DNA from: an uncultured Bacteroidales bacterium
GTDB taxonomy: Bacteria > Bacteroidota > Bacteroidia > Bacteroidales > Paludibacteraceae
Assembly: GCA_902778935.1 (NCBI GenBank)
Contig: CACYZT010000001.1
Location: 140,715 to 204,714, forward strand
DNA: 64,000 nt
Direction of reading: 5' to 3'
How positions within the stretch are numbered: the first letter of the stretch is position 1; each line of letters begins with the position of its first letter. This document shows, piece by piece, positions 16,626 to 25,737 of the stretch. A program made the translations under genes and the position numbers. The notes under the pieces are model-generated. The model did no database searches. It was given only the letters and a program-made list of their open reading frames with translations, and was not told the DNA's origin.

Positions 16626-17449
16626 AAAAGACAGGTTTAGGGCGAGGACTCGATGCACTAATCGACACCTCGCATGTAGATACGAACGGCAGTAGTTCGA
16701 TTTCGGAGGTCGAACTGAGTGCCATAGTGGCTAATCCCGACCAACCGCGCCGCACCTTCGATGAGGAAGCGTTGCAAGAGTTGGCTGACTCGATTCGCGA
16801 GCATGGCGTCATCTCGCCAATTACGCTGCGCGACAATGGTGATGACACCTACATGATTATTGCCGGCGAACGTCGTTTCCGCGCCAGCAAGATGGCGGGA
16901 CTCGAGCGTATTCCCGCCTACATCCGTACAGCGAAAGACGAGCAAGTCATGGAGTGGGCGCTGATTGAGAATATCCAACGCGAAGACCTGGATGCCATCG
17001 AGATTGCTTTAGCTTACCAGCGCCTCATGGATGATTACGATTTGACGCAAGAGCGCATGGCGGAGCGTGTGGGTAAAAAGCGCGCCACAGTGGCGAACTA
17101 CCTTCGCTTGCTCAAACTGCCGGCAGAGATACAAGTGGGTATCAAAGAGAAGAAAATAGATATGGGCCATGCCCGTGCGATTCTTGCTACGCCTTCGGCG
17201 GAACGCCAACTCTCGCTCTACCAGCGTATCCTCAAGGAAGGATTGTCTGTGCGCAAAGTGGAAGAATTGGCACAAGAGGACAAGGCCGAGAGTAAGAAAC
17301 CAAAAGACAAAAACGCCAACCCTTATGCAGCTTTGGAGAAAGAACTGAGCGCCAAGACAGGCTTCAAAATCAAAGTTCAAAGCGACAAAGTAACTATCGC
17401 CTTTGCGGACGAAAACGAACTGGCAAAAATCGCTCAGAGATTAGGTTGA
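16622..17449 (+). CDS. parB: Chromosome-partitioning protein ParB (Spo0J)
   Basis: A 275-residue protein with the N-terminal ParA-contact motif GLGRGLDALI, the CTP-binding ParB/Srx region (NPDQPRR, then GERRFRASKMAG and ENIQREDLDAIE), a central HTH (about 130-190, TQERMAERVGKKRATVANYLRLLKLP) and a C-terminal dimerisation region. It binds parS sites and spreads as a CTP-dependent clamp. I found no clear canonical 16-bp parS palindrome in the window by eye. The stop overlaps the TTG start of the next gene. Confidence 0.96.
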   Translation: MKKTGLGRGLDALIDTSHVDTNGSSSISEVELSAIVANPDQPRRTFDEEALQELADSIREHGVISPITLRDNGDDTYMIIAGERRFRASKMAGLERIPAYIRTAKDEQVMEWALIENIQREDLDAIEIALAYQRLMDDYDLTQERMAERVGKKRATVANYLRLLKLPAEIQVGIKEKKIDMGHARAILATPSAERQLSLYQRILKEGLSVRKVEELAQEDKAESKKPKDKNANPYAALEKELSAKTGFKIKVQSDKVTIAFADENELAKIAQRLG

Positions 17450-18090
17450 AACACTGGCTGTACATAGTACTTTTGATGTTCCCGCTGTCGCTGTACGCGC
17501 ATCAGGACTCCATTTACTACCAACCGGACACAACAAAGGCTTCGGAAGAGGATTTCAAGTATTACGTGGACCTCACCAAAAAGCCGGATGCTGTCAAAGC
17601 GGTGTGGCTGGGGGCTATCTGCCCGGGCGCAGGACAGATTTACAACAAATCCTATTGGAAACTTCCGATTGTCTATGGCGCGTTCATGGGCTGCGGGTAT
17701 GCCGTTAGTATGATGCAGAACCGTTATAGCGGCTATAAACGGGCATATCTGGATTTGTATCGGGACAATGAAGCAGGCACCGTTACCGAAGACCCAAGCA
17801 AGAGTTATATAGCCGTTATACCCGAAGGATACGATTTGGCCCGTGTCGGTGGAGCATCGACGTGGATGAACACGCTTAAAAACAGACAATCCATCTACCG
17901 GCGTTACCGCGATTATTCGATTTTGGCGACGGTGGTCGTGTACGCACTAAGCCTGATTGATGCCTATGTCGATGCGCAACTCTTTGACTATGACATCTCA
18001 CCGGATTTGTCGCTCTACGTAGAACCGCAGATTTATTATGACTTGCAGCACCAGCGGAGTGCTGAGATAAAATTAGCAATACAATTTTGA
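17446..18090 (+). CDS. DUF5683 exported or membrane protein
   Basis: A 214-residue protein with a signal peptide (about 1-18), then KAVWLGAICPGAGQIYNKSYWKLPIVYGAFMGCGYAV near 45-85 and a second hydrophobic region near 155-175. This matches DUF5683, a family widespread in Bacteroidota and often next to parB and a lytic transglycosylase; its function is unknown. The start is TTG at 17446, forming a TTGA overlap with the parB stop. It is needed to include the whole signal peptide. Confidence 0.82.
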   Translation: MKHWLYIVLLMFPLSLYAHQDSIYYQPDTTKASEEDFKYYVDLTKKPDAVKAVWLGAICPGAGQIYNKSYWKLPIVYGAFMGCGYAVSMMQNRYSGYKRAYLDLYRDNEAGTVTEDPSKSYIAVIPEGYDLARVGGASTWMNTLKNRQSIYRRYRDYSILATVVVYALSLIDAYVDAQLFDYDISPDLSLYVEPQIYYDLQHQRSAEIKLAIQF

Positions 18091-19430
18091 AAAAATTAAC
18101 ATTTATATTTTTCGCTCTTTGCGCTATAGGTATAATCCAAGCGCAAGAAGTAAAAACGGATAGCCTCGCAGCCGATACGCTGTCCGTAGAATCGCTCGAA
18201 TTGGTACCTCTGCAGGCGGCAGACAGTCTCGTCGTGGAGGATAGTATCATCATCCCGCCCCAACCGTATTATACCGAGTGGGCAAAGGACACCAACATCA
18301 CCGATATTGAGATGCGGACTTTGGATTGGGCTCTCAATTGGCTGGACACCACTGATTGTATAGCCGTGCATGATACCACTACCCTGCCCGACTCTATCTA
18401 TAAAGCACGTCTGCAAGCCTTGCCATGTGTGATTGAGTTGCCGTACAACGAGCGCGTCCGCGCATTCATTTTAAGGTATGTCAAACGCAGTCCTAAGCAA
18501 GTGGCGCGACTGATGCGCATGAGTGAGTATTACTTCCCTATTTTCGAGGAAGCTCTTTGCCGTTATAATCTGCCGTACGAACTGAAATATGTGCCGATTA
18601 TCGAATCTGCGCTCAATCCTATGGCGCGTTCACATGCCGGTGCCGCTGGCCTTTGGCAGTTCATGCCGGCAACAGGCAAACTGTTTGGACTGGAGATCAA
18701 CTCCCTCGTGGACGAACGAATGGATCCCATCAAAGCAACCGACGCTGCCTGTCGTTTCCTAAGTGGCATGTATGCCATCTATCAGGATTGGAATTTAGTC
18801 ATTGCCGCCTATAACTGTGGCAGTGGTAATGTCAACAAAGCCATCCGCCGTGCAGGCGGCAAACGCGATTTCTGGTCTATCTATCCGTACTTGCCTCGCG
18901 AGACGCGCAACTATGTGCCTATTTTCATCGCTGCCAATTATGCGATGAACTACGGACAGGAACATGGTATTTGCAAAGCACCTATCGAGAAGGCGATGAT
19001 TACCGATACTATTCGCACCACTCAACGTATGCATTTACAGCAAGTTAGCGAGAATCTGGGTATCTCCATGGACGAATTACGCCGTCTGAACCCTCAATAC
19101 TCGCGCGATATTCTGCCTGGAGGAAGCACCTATACGCTATGTCTGCCTTCGGAGAAAACAGGACAGTACATTGATATGCAAGATAGCATTATGGCATACA
19201 AAGCCGACAGCCTCATCAATAATCGCCGGGCAGAGATTGACATGGCGAAAGTGACCTCTATCACAGGGGCCTACCGTGTTAACGGCATGACGTATTATAC
19301 GATTAAGAGAGGCGACACCTTAGGCGGAATTGCCAAGAAATTCCATTGTACTGTCAAGCAACTCAAACAATGGAATGGGCTCAAAAGCGATAATATCCGC
19401 GAAGGTAAGAAACTGAAAATCTGTAGATAA
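18087..19430 (+). CDS. mltD: Membrane-bound lytic murein transglycosylase D-like, SLT plus LysM
   Basis: A 447-residue exported enzyme that cleaves peptidoglycan glycan strands. Signal peptide about 1-19; SLT domain about 150-300 with catalytic Glu near 172 (VPIIESALNPMA), GAAGLWQFMPATG and AAYNCGSGNVNKAI; a degenerate LysM-like segment about 315-350; and a clear C-terminal LysM about 400-446 (YTIKRGDTLGGIAKKFHCT). The start is TTG 18087, overlapping the DUF5683 stop as TTGA. It ends one base into the ATG of the MerR gene. Confidence 0.92.
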   Translation: MKKLTFIFFALCAIGIIQAQEVKTDSLAADTLSVESLELVPLQAADSLVVEDSIIIPPQPYYTEWAKDTNITDIEMRTLDWALNWLDTTDCIAVHDTTTLPDSIYKARLQALPCVIELPYNERVRAFILRYVKRSPKQVARLMRMSEYYFPIFEEALCRYNLPYELKYVPIIESALNPMARSHAGAAGLWQFMPATGKLFGLEINSLVDERMDPIKATDAACRFLSGMYAIYQDWNLVIAAYNCGSGNVNKAIRRAGGKRDFWSIYPYLPRETRNYVPIFIAANYAMNYGQEHGICKAPIEKAMITDTIRTTQRMHLQQVSENLGISMDELRRLNPQYSRDILPGGSTYTLCLPSEKTGQYIDMQDSIMAYKADSLINNRRAEIDMAKVTSITGAYRVNGMTYYTIKRGDTLGGIAKKFHCTVKQLKQWNGLKSDNIREGKKLKICR

Positions 19431-19762
19431 TGGCAGAAATAGAGAAAGTATATTTTTCGCTTCGCGAGACGGAGAAGGAAACCGGTGTACCGGCTACTAC
19501 CTTACGTTTCTGGGAGAAGGCGTTTGATGAGTTAAGTCCGCGCAAAGACGGACATGGTAATCGCTATTATACCCGTGAAGACCAGGAACTTATCAAGCGT
19601 ATTAAATACATCCGCGATGAACTGAAAATCACGCGTATAGAGGCTATCCGTAAGGAACTCCGCGCAAATGACAAGCACTCGGACGAGCGTCAATCTGCCA
19701 TCGACATCCTCCTCCGCGTCAAAGAAGAACTCTGTGAAATCCGCAAAATGATAAAACAATGA
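19430..19762 (+). CDS. MerR-family transcriptional regulator
   Basis: A 110-residue protein made of one winged-helix MerR domain, YFSLRETEKETGVPATTLRFWEKAF, and GNRYYTREDQELIKRIKYI, then a short helical tail. It has no cysteine-rich sensor region. MerR-type proteins of this size are frequent in Bacteroidota, where their targets are unknown. It overlaps mltD (TAATG) and the YfhO gene (ATGA). Confidence 0.88.
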   Translation: MAEIEKVYFSLRETEKETGVPATTLRFWEKAFDELSPRKDGHGNRYYTREDQELIKRIKYIRDELKITRIEAIRKELRANDKHSDERQSAIDILLRVKEELCEIRKMIKQ

Positions 19763-22203
19763 AGATAGATTGGAAAAAAATCGCCCCGTATCTGGTGGCA
19801 TTAGTAGTCTTTATCGGCTTTGCCGTATTGTATTGTAGCCCTATTCTGGAAGGCAAAGTGCTGCAAGCCGGAGATGTCAACAACTGGAAAGGTGCTGCTC
19901 AGGAAGCGTTGGAATATCGTCAAGAAACAGGAGAAATTACTTGGTGGACGAATTCTATGTTCGGTGGTATGCCCACCTTTCAAATTGCAGGAGGAACAAA
20001 ATCAAGTGCAATCATAGGTTGGTGGAAAAGAGTATTAGCAGAGAATATTTTAGGAGAACCCCGGGCGATACTTTTCGTATATGGTCTATGCTTCTTTTTA
20101 ATGCTCTTATGTTTCAATATAAACCCCTGGTTAAGCATTATTGGAGCACTTGCAGTAGCACTAAGCAGTTATTTCATGCTTATTATTCCTGCGGGACATA
20201 TGACGAAAGCATTCGCTTTAGGGGCATTAGCTTCAATTATTGGAGGAACTTATGCACTATTCAGAAAGAAATATTGGCTTGGAATAGCATTAATCCTTTT
20301 CTTCGCTCCTTATGGAATTCTTCTACACCCACAGATGACCTATTATATTGGTATGCTGCTTGGTGTAATGGTGATTGCAGAGATTGTCATTGCTTGTCAA
20401 GCGAAAGATTGGAAAGGTCTTGGTATCAGCCTTGCAATAATGATTGCCTGCGGTGGCTTGATTTACGGTTCGCGTTACACGAGCATGAAAATGAATAGTT
20501 CTTATCTGAAAGAAACCATGCGAGGCGGACATAGTGAATTAACCAAACAAGCAGCAGAACAACCTGCAGCTGGCTTAGATATCAAATATGCTACCGACTG
20601 GAGTTATGGTAAGGGAGAAACAATGACGCTCCTTATCCCGAACTGGGAAGGCGGCGCAAGCGGCTACAATTTAGGTAAGGACTCGCAACTGAGCCAGGCT
20701 ATGCGCAAGCAAGGAGTGCCCAAACGCGATGCAGAGCAATTCTGCAAGAGTGCACCTACCTATCATGGAGAGAAGGCATTTACCAGCGGCGCCGTATATG
20801 TTGGCGCGATTGTATGTTTCCTCTTCCTGCTGGGTCTGCTTATTGTCCCCGGCCCTTACAAATGGGCATTGCTTTTCGCTACGCTCATGTCTATCTTCCT
20901 CGCTTGGGGAAAGAATATGATGTGGCTCACGGAATTTTTCTTCAACTATTTCCCGATGTACAATAAGTTCCGGGCAGTGGAGTCGATTTTAGTGGTAGCA
21001 GAAATCACAATGCCGTTATTAGGTTTCTTAGGTCTACAACGCATCATCAACGGGGAAGTAGAATGGCCTAAGTTACGTAACAGCCTGTTTATCGCCGGAG
21101 GCGTGACTGCCGGAATATGTCTGTTTGCAGCACTCTTTGCTGGCAGTTTCGATATGACCAGTTCCTATGATGCACAATGGAAAGGCCAACTGCCACAGTG
21201 GTTATACGATGCCATCCTCGACCAGCGTACGGCTATGATGCGCAGCGATGCATGGCGCAGTTTGCTGTTTGTTGTATTGGGCTTTGCACTCACATTCTGG
21301 TATGCATGGCAACGGCAAAAAGAAGCACAGCCAAAACATACTGCTATCTTCTTTGCAGGTTTGGCTGTGTTAATATTGGCAGATATGGTTCCTGTAAACA
21401 AGCGCTTCTTTAACAATGATAATTTTGTGAAGCCGAAGGATGCAGATGCATATTTCGCTATGCAGCCATGGGAAGAACAGATATTGCAAGACAAGAGCCT
21501 TGACTACCGTGTGCTGAACCTCAACACCAATACCTTCAATGATGCTCGTACCAGTTATCGTCTCAAATCAATCGGTGGCTACTCTGCTGTCAAGCTGCGC
21601 CGATACCAAGATCTCATTGACGAGCATATCAGCAAGATGAACTGGAATGTTCTCAATATGCTTAACACCAAGTATATCGTCACTCGTCAGGGCGTGTATC
21701 CGAATCCCGATGCGATGGGCAATGCGTGGTTTGTAAACGATGTGCAGTTTGTTCCAACGCCGGATGATGAGAGCGCAGCGCTCAACACATTGGATTTGAG
21801 CAAGACAGCAGTAGCCGATGAGAAGTTCCGCGAGGTTCTAACATGCGAGCCGCAGCCGAGTGAAGGCGATGAGATTGTATTGACAGAATATCAACCTAAC
21901 GCACTTACCTATCGCGCCATAACCTCAGCAGACCGCGTAGCTGTCTTCTCGGAGATTTATTATCCAGAAGGATGGCATATTTATGTGGATGGAAAAGAGA
22001 TAGCTCTTGGTCGTGTTAACTACATTCTCCGCGCCGCAATCATTCCTTCCGGCGAACACACCATCACCATGAAGTTTGTGCCCAGCATACTAAAGTGGGA
22101 GTGGCTATGTATTACGCTCGCCATTCTTACCATTCTGATAAGCGCTGGTTGCTTGGGATGGAAATTATGGAAGTCAATAAGTAATAAAGAGTTGCTCAGC
22201 TGA
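19759..22203 (+). CDS. YfhO-family multispanning membrane protein
   Basis: An 814-residue protein with about 12 membrane helices in the first 560 residues, a soluble part (about 565-770) and a final helix near 775-800. YfhO proteins act in glycosylation of envelope polymers in Firmicutes; Bacteroidota members are uncharacterised. The stretch 19.94-20.56 kb is clearly richer in A+T and in A/T-ending codons than both flanks, as if a segment had been replaced. The gene ends inside the palindrome it shares with the convergent glycosyltransferase gene. Confidence 0.85.
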   Translation: MKIDWKKIAPYLVALVVFIGFAVLYCSPILEGKVLQAGDVNNWKGAAQEALEYRQETGEITWWTNSMFGGMPTFQIAGGTKSSAIIGWWKRVLAENILGEPRAILFVYGLCFFLMLLCFNINPWLSIIGALAVALSSYFMLIIPAGHMTKAFALGALASIIGGTYALFRKKYWLGIALILFFAPYGILLHPQMTYYIGMLLGVMVIAEIVIACQAKDWKGLGISLAIMIACGGLIYGSRYTSMKMNSSYLKETMRGGHSELTKQAAEQPAAGLDIKYATDWSYGKGETMTLLIPNWEGGASGYNLGKDSQLSQAMRKQGVPKRDAEQFCKSAPTYHGEKAFTSGAVYVGAIVCFLFLLGLLIVPGPYKWALLFATLMSIFLAWGKNMMWLTEFFFNYFPMYNKFRAVESILVVAEITMPLLGFLGLQRIINGEVEWPKLRNSLFIAGGVTAGICLFAALFAGSFDMTSSYDAQWKGQLPQWLYDAILDQRTAMMRSDAWRSLLFVVLGFALTFWYAWQRQKEAQPKHTAIFFAGLAVLILADMVPVNKRFFNNDNFVKPKDADAYFAMQPWEEQILQDKSLDYRVLNLNTNTFNDARTSYRLKSIGGYSAVKLRRYQDLIDEHISKMNWNVLNMLNTKYIVTRQGVYPNPDAMGNAWFVNDVQFVPTPDDESAALNTLDLSKTAVADEKFREVLTCEPQPSEGDEIVLTEYQPNALTYRAITSADRVAVFSEIYYPEGWHIYVDGKEIALGRVNYILRAAIIPSGEHTITMKFVPSILKWEWLCITLAILTILISAGCLGWKLWKSISNKELLS

Positions 22204-22215
22204 GCAACTCTTTAT
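22184..22215. terminator. Perfect 32-bp palindrome, two-way terminator shared by convergent genes
   Basis: Two 16-bp arms meet at 22199/22200 without a mismatch. The stop codons of both convergent genes (TGA 22201-22203 on plus, TGA 22198-22196 on minus) lie inside it, and the genes overlap by 8 bp. Both proteins therefore end in KELLS. A-rich and T-rich flanks fit termination in both directions. Confidence 0.85.
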
Positions 22216-23287
22216 ATTTCTTTTCTACCGCTTCACTGGAATAATTATCCAAGAAACATTGCCGAGCGTGCATGTTAAATCGCGTGCGTGGATGTTTCGC
22301 AAAGTCATTGATACACGCGATAAACTCTTCGGGTGTATTACATCTCCACGCGCTCACGCCCTCTTCGATTTTATATCCTTCCAATGCCTCGTCTGTCGCA
22401 AGAATATTCTTGCCATACATCAAACTCTCGCATGTCTTTACTTTCATGCCACTACCGGAGAATATTGGCAACACCATCATATCCGATTCTTCGAAGTATG
22501 GAGCTAACGATGGCGCATCGGAAACAACTTCTATGTCTTTAAGCAATTCTTGGTTCTCTCGTTTTAATTGCGCCATTCCTTTTCCTACTATCTTATAATC
22601 CACATCCACATGAGGCAACACATTTTTTACAAACCATAAAATGCCCTCATTGTTGGGCGCAAAATAAGCTCCGATAGATAAACATACAGGCCTTTTTGCT
22701 GTCATCATAGATTTGTCAAAATGACTTGTTAGTTGGTCTCGCAATGCTACAGGAATTAAAGCATCTGCACTCCGCGCATAGCGTTTTTGCAATTCAGTAT
22801 TATCACGTTCGTTAAGTGCAATCACATAATCTGAATAGAGACATCCCCATCGGTCGTTTCTATCAGCACAATTGATGAGCACATTTCTAAAGGGTATATT
22901 TTTGCCCACTTTGGCATCAATATATACTGCCTCAATATTATGATAATAGGTGATAATCTTACCGCGATAATTACATTCTTTTAGTTTCTTGGCTATAATG
23001 CAGAATAAACTTCGGTCTATAAACACATAGTCATATTGGAAAGCCATCGCAACAATCTTTCTAACCTTGCGCGGCGTGAGACCGAAATAATACCCGAAAG
23101 GCGTATAAACTATGCCTTCTAAATAACTCAATAAAGAGCGTTTTTTATCATCATCATGCACATAATAAGGAGTCACATTCTTTGCTCCCAATGTTGCACA
23201 AAGCGCATTATAATTTTTCAATGCACCTTGTCCGCCTCCCTCCATAACGCTTCCTAAACGCTTATATGTAATAAATAGAAGTTTCAT
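22196..23287 (-). CDS. Glycosyltransferase, GT4-like
   Basis: A 363-residue GT-B enzyme starting MKLLFITYKRLGSVMEGGGQGALKNY. The C-terminal donor-binding half has FSGSGMKVKTCESLMYGKNILATDEALEGY near 285-315, typical of GT4. It should add a sugar to the surface polysaccharide made by this block. It is last in the minus-strand glycan operon and overlaps the upstream glycosyltransferase by 4 bp (ATGA). Confidence 0.85.
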   Translation of the reverse strand: MKLLFITYKRLGSVMEGGGQGALKNYNALCATLGAKNVTPYYVHDDDKKRSLLSYLEGIVYTPFGYYFGLTPRKVRKIVAMAFQYDYVFIDRSLFCIIAKKLKECNYRGKIITYYHNIEAVYIDAKVGKNIPFRNVLINCADRNDRWGCLYSDYVIALNERDNTELQKRYARSADALIPVALRDQLTSHFDKSMMTAKRPVCLSIGAYFAPNNEGILWFVKNVLPHVDVDYKIVGKGMAQLKRENQELLKDIEVVSDAPSLAPYFEESDMMVLPIFSGSGMKVKTCESLMYGKNILATDEALEGYKIEEGVSAWRCNTPEEFIACINDFAKHPRTRFNMHARQCFLDNYSSEAVEKKYKELLS

Positions 23288-24303
23288 TTCTCAAGTAGTT
23301 CCAGCATCTGTTTCACGCGAATCAAGAATGTGTGTCCTGATATAATCACATCATATGCCCGATTTATATTTTCGGACATGTCATGTGTCAAAGCATAATC
23401 TATCAGTGCATACATCTGTTCTTCGTTCTCATATATACCAATTTCACCATTAGCAAACACAGAGCGAATAAACGGATTGGCATCACATATCTGATAAGCC
23501 CCTGCCCCGCTTGCCTCAAAGAACCGTTGGTTTGCACCATTAAAGGTCTGTTTATGATGTATATTGAGCGCTATCTTCGTACGCGCATATAAGTCATTCA
23601 CTTCTTGTGGCGGAATATTATAATTGAGGAATGTATTTCGGTGTTTACGGAAAAGCCATGTGATTGGATTCTTAAAATAAGGCTTGTATTCACCATAAAT
23701 GCATATATTCAACTGCGGATAGTGCTCTACAAGCCGTTCCAACATCTGTATGCGTTTTTGACTTGTGTAAATTGTACCGACAAATAAAATATCGATATCT
23801 TTTTCTACCTTTTGCGGATAATAGACCGTGGTGTCACATGCCAAAGGAAGGAAATAAGCCTTCTTGCCTTGCTTCGCAAAATATTCAACATCCGTTTCCT
23901 CAAAACAACATACTACATCTGCATGATCTATATGCTTCTCGCACATCGCTCTATCCGGTCGCAGTACACTATCATACATCCAAAGAATCACTTTTGCTCC
24001 CTTCAGGCGAAAATAATCCAATGTTTCGTCCTTTAGAATCGTGCCATTATAGCTAAAGACGATATCCGGTTTGTAGTCATCAAATACATGCTCAATATAT
24101 ACCTTATATTTCTGCCTACTTTGCTCGCGCAAGCGCTCACGGTTGAGCGAGAACTTATGCCGCCAGCGGAGCCATCCCTTGAAAGGATGAATAGGTTCAT
24201 CATAGTTCTCAATTCGCACTTGATAGCCAAGTTGTTCAAACGCACGACCTACACTTCGCTCGTAGCCGAAAAAGGGAGATGATATTATTAATACTTTAGG
24301 CAT
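23284..24303 (-). CDS. CgeB-like glycosyltransferase
   Basis: A 339-residue enzyme starting MPKVLIISSPFFGYERSVGRAF. The end pattern ANQRFFEASGAGAYQICD, with IYENEEQMYALIDYAL, is that of CgeB-type glycosyltransferases (Glyco_trans_1_2). I placed the start at the ATG at 24303: the reading frame is open further upstream, but there it lies within the epimerase gene. It overlaps that gene by 8 bp. Acceptor and donor are unknown. Confidence 0.82.
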   Translation of the reverse strand: MPKVLIISSPFFGYERSVGRAFEQLGYQVRIENYDEPIHPFKGWLRWRHKFSLNRERLREQSRQKYKVYIEHVFDDYKPDIVFSYNGTILKDETLDYFRLKGAKVILWMYDSVLRPDRAMCEKHIDHADVVCCFEETDVEYFAKQGKKAYFLPLACDTTVYYPQKVEKDIDILFVGTIYTSQKRIQMLERLVEHYPQLNICIYGEYKPYFKNPITWLFRKHRNTFLNYNIPPQEVNDLYARTKIALNIHHKQTFNGANQRFFEASGAGAYQICDANPFIRSVFANGEIGIYENEEQMYALIDYALTHDMSENINRAYDVIISGHTFLIRVKQMLELLEK

Positions 24304-25132
24304 GTTGCATGATTTGTTTGATTTTTGTATTATCCCCATATGTACATGGCGAATCGTAGGGTCTGTCAGGAAAGGCGCCATAATTGAGTTGGATGTCCAA
24401 GTTATGAGCCTTAATAAATTCAGACACTGCTTCTCCCAATGATTTGGGTTCTCCTGTACAACAATTAATGATGCCATCCACCTCTTGTTGAAGAATAACG
24501 GCCACAATCTGCTCCACCAACTTATCTACATGCATAAAATCATACTGGTTCTTGCCGGATGTGAATGGGAATGTCTTATCTCCGCGCTCAGCAGCTTCCA
24601 GCAGTTTGGTAAAGATAGAATGGTTACGCAAATCATCACCATAAATATAATATCCACGCAGCCATTGCAGTTGACAATCATTTTGTTTACAATACAACAT
24701 GAGACTCTGCCGCAAAGCATTCTTTGCGATAGCATATAATGATTGCGGATTACATGGAGTGTTCTCATCAATCTTGCCCACATGATAGCCCACCTCATGC
24801 ATCGTGCCCATAACAGCCAATTGCTTCAAGCCATGACTAATCAAGTTTGTTAAAAAAGCATAGTGCAAACTTAGATCATACATCTGTTTGGGAGAATTGT
24901 GTACAAATCCATCACGCCATGCGAAATGTATGCACACATCCGGCTTTCCTAACAAACTATAGGCATCATCCGTTTCCGAGCAATCAAACACATTATATTT
25001 GATTACCTGTGCTTGTGGGTTGATATGGTTGGTGTTTATATCACATGCAACAACCTCATGTCCTTTGCTGATCAACAAATCCACGACATGGCTGCCTATA
25101 TAACCATTGGCCCCTGTTACTAAAATTTTCAT
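24296..25132 (-). CDS. NAD-dependent sugar epimerase/dehydratase
   Basis: A 278-residue extended short-chain dehydrogenase with the Rossmann motif TGANGYIGSHV near residue 7, the catalytic YAIAK (YxxxK) near 143, and YIYGDDLRNHS. These enzymes epimerise or dehydrate nucleotide sugars. No particular substrate can be read from the sequence. Its gene follows an acyltransferase and precedes two glycosyltransferases, so it probably makes a donor sugar for this polysaccharide. Confidence 0.85.
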   Translation of the reverse strand: MKILVTGANGYIGSHVVDLLISKGHEVVACDINTNHINPQAQVIKYNVFDCSETDDAYSLLGKPDVCIHFAWRDGFVHNSPKQMYDLSLHYAFLTNLISHGLKQLAVMGTMHEVGYHVGKIDENTPCNPQSLYAIAKNALRQSLMLYCKQNDCQLQWLRGYYIYGDDLRNHSIFTKLLEAAERGDKTFPFTSGKNQYDFMHVDKLVEQIVAVILQQEVDGIINCCTGEPKSLGEAVSEFIKAHNLDIQLNYGAFPDRPYDSPCTYGDNTKIKQIMQHA

Positions 25133-25139
25133 ATCTTGT

Positions 25140-25721
25140 TTATTTTTTTTCTACTTTTTCCCATTGTTTGGTTTCAAAATTATACCTCTTAATCACGCGT
25201 GCGGGACTTCCCACCGCCACACAATAATCCGGGATATCGTGCGTCACCACCGAATTTGCTCCTATTGTGCAATGTTTACCGATGGATGCTCCGATAATGC
25301 ACACATTCTCACCTATCCACGAACCTTCTCCTATTCTAATCTTCTCCAACTGTTTGATCGGCTGCTCGATAATAGGCTTGGACAGATCAGCATAAGAATG
25401 CAGATTATCTGATATATACACTTTATCAGCCGTTAGTACCGAGTCTTCGATTACAATCTCACTCGTTGCGTAGATATGATTAAAATGTCCCAGCACACAC
25501 TTATTGCCTATTTTCAATTGCGGGTGCTCGTTATTTGTTAAGGGCATTGCGGCCAACCATGACTGCTCGCCTACGACCACGTGGTCACCAATAGAAATAT
25601 TCTCCTTTCCATCTATTTGCAGCGGACGCAAAATAAGCGATTTACTACCATAATGACGAAAAGTAAATGAATAATTTACCAATGCCTGAAACTTGGCAGA
25701 AATTTTACTTGATAGGTTCAT
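25140..25721 (-). CDS. Left-handed beta-helix acyltransferase
   Basis: A 193-residue hexapeptide-repeat enzyme. Imperfect [LIV]GxxxX repeats run from about 40 to 175, ending in GASIGKHCTIGANSVVTHDIPDYCVAVGSPARVI, the end of the maltose/colanic-acid acetyltransferase group. It probably acetylates a sugar of the repeat unit. It lies 16 bp after licD and 7 bp before the epimerase gene. Confidence 0.87.
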   Translation of the reverse strand: MNLSSKISAKFQALVNYSFTFRHYGSKSLILRPLQIDGKENISIGDHVVVGEQSWLAAMPLTNNEHPQLKIGNKCVLGHFNHIYATSEIVIEDSVLTADKVYISDNLHSYADLSKPIIEQPIKQLEKIRIGEGSWIGENVCIIGASIGKHCTIGANSVVTHDIPDYCVAVGSPARVIKRYNFETKQWEKVEKK

Positions 25722-25737
25722 TGAAGATTCTCTATTC

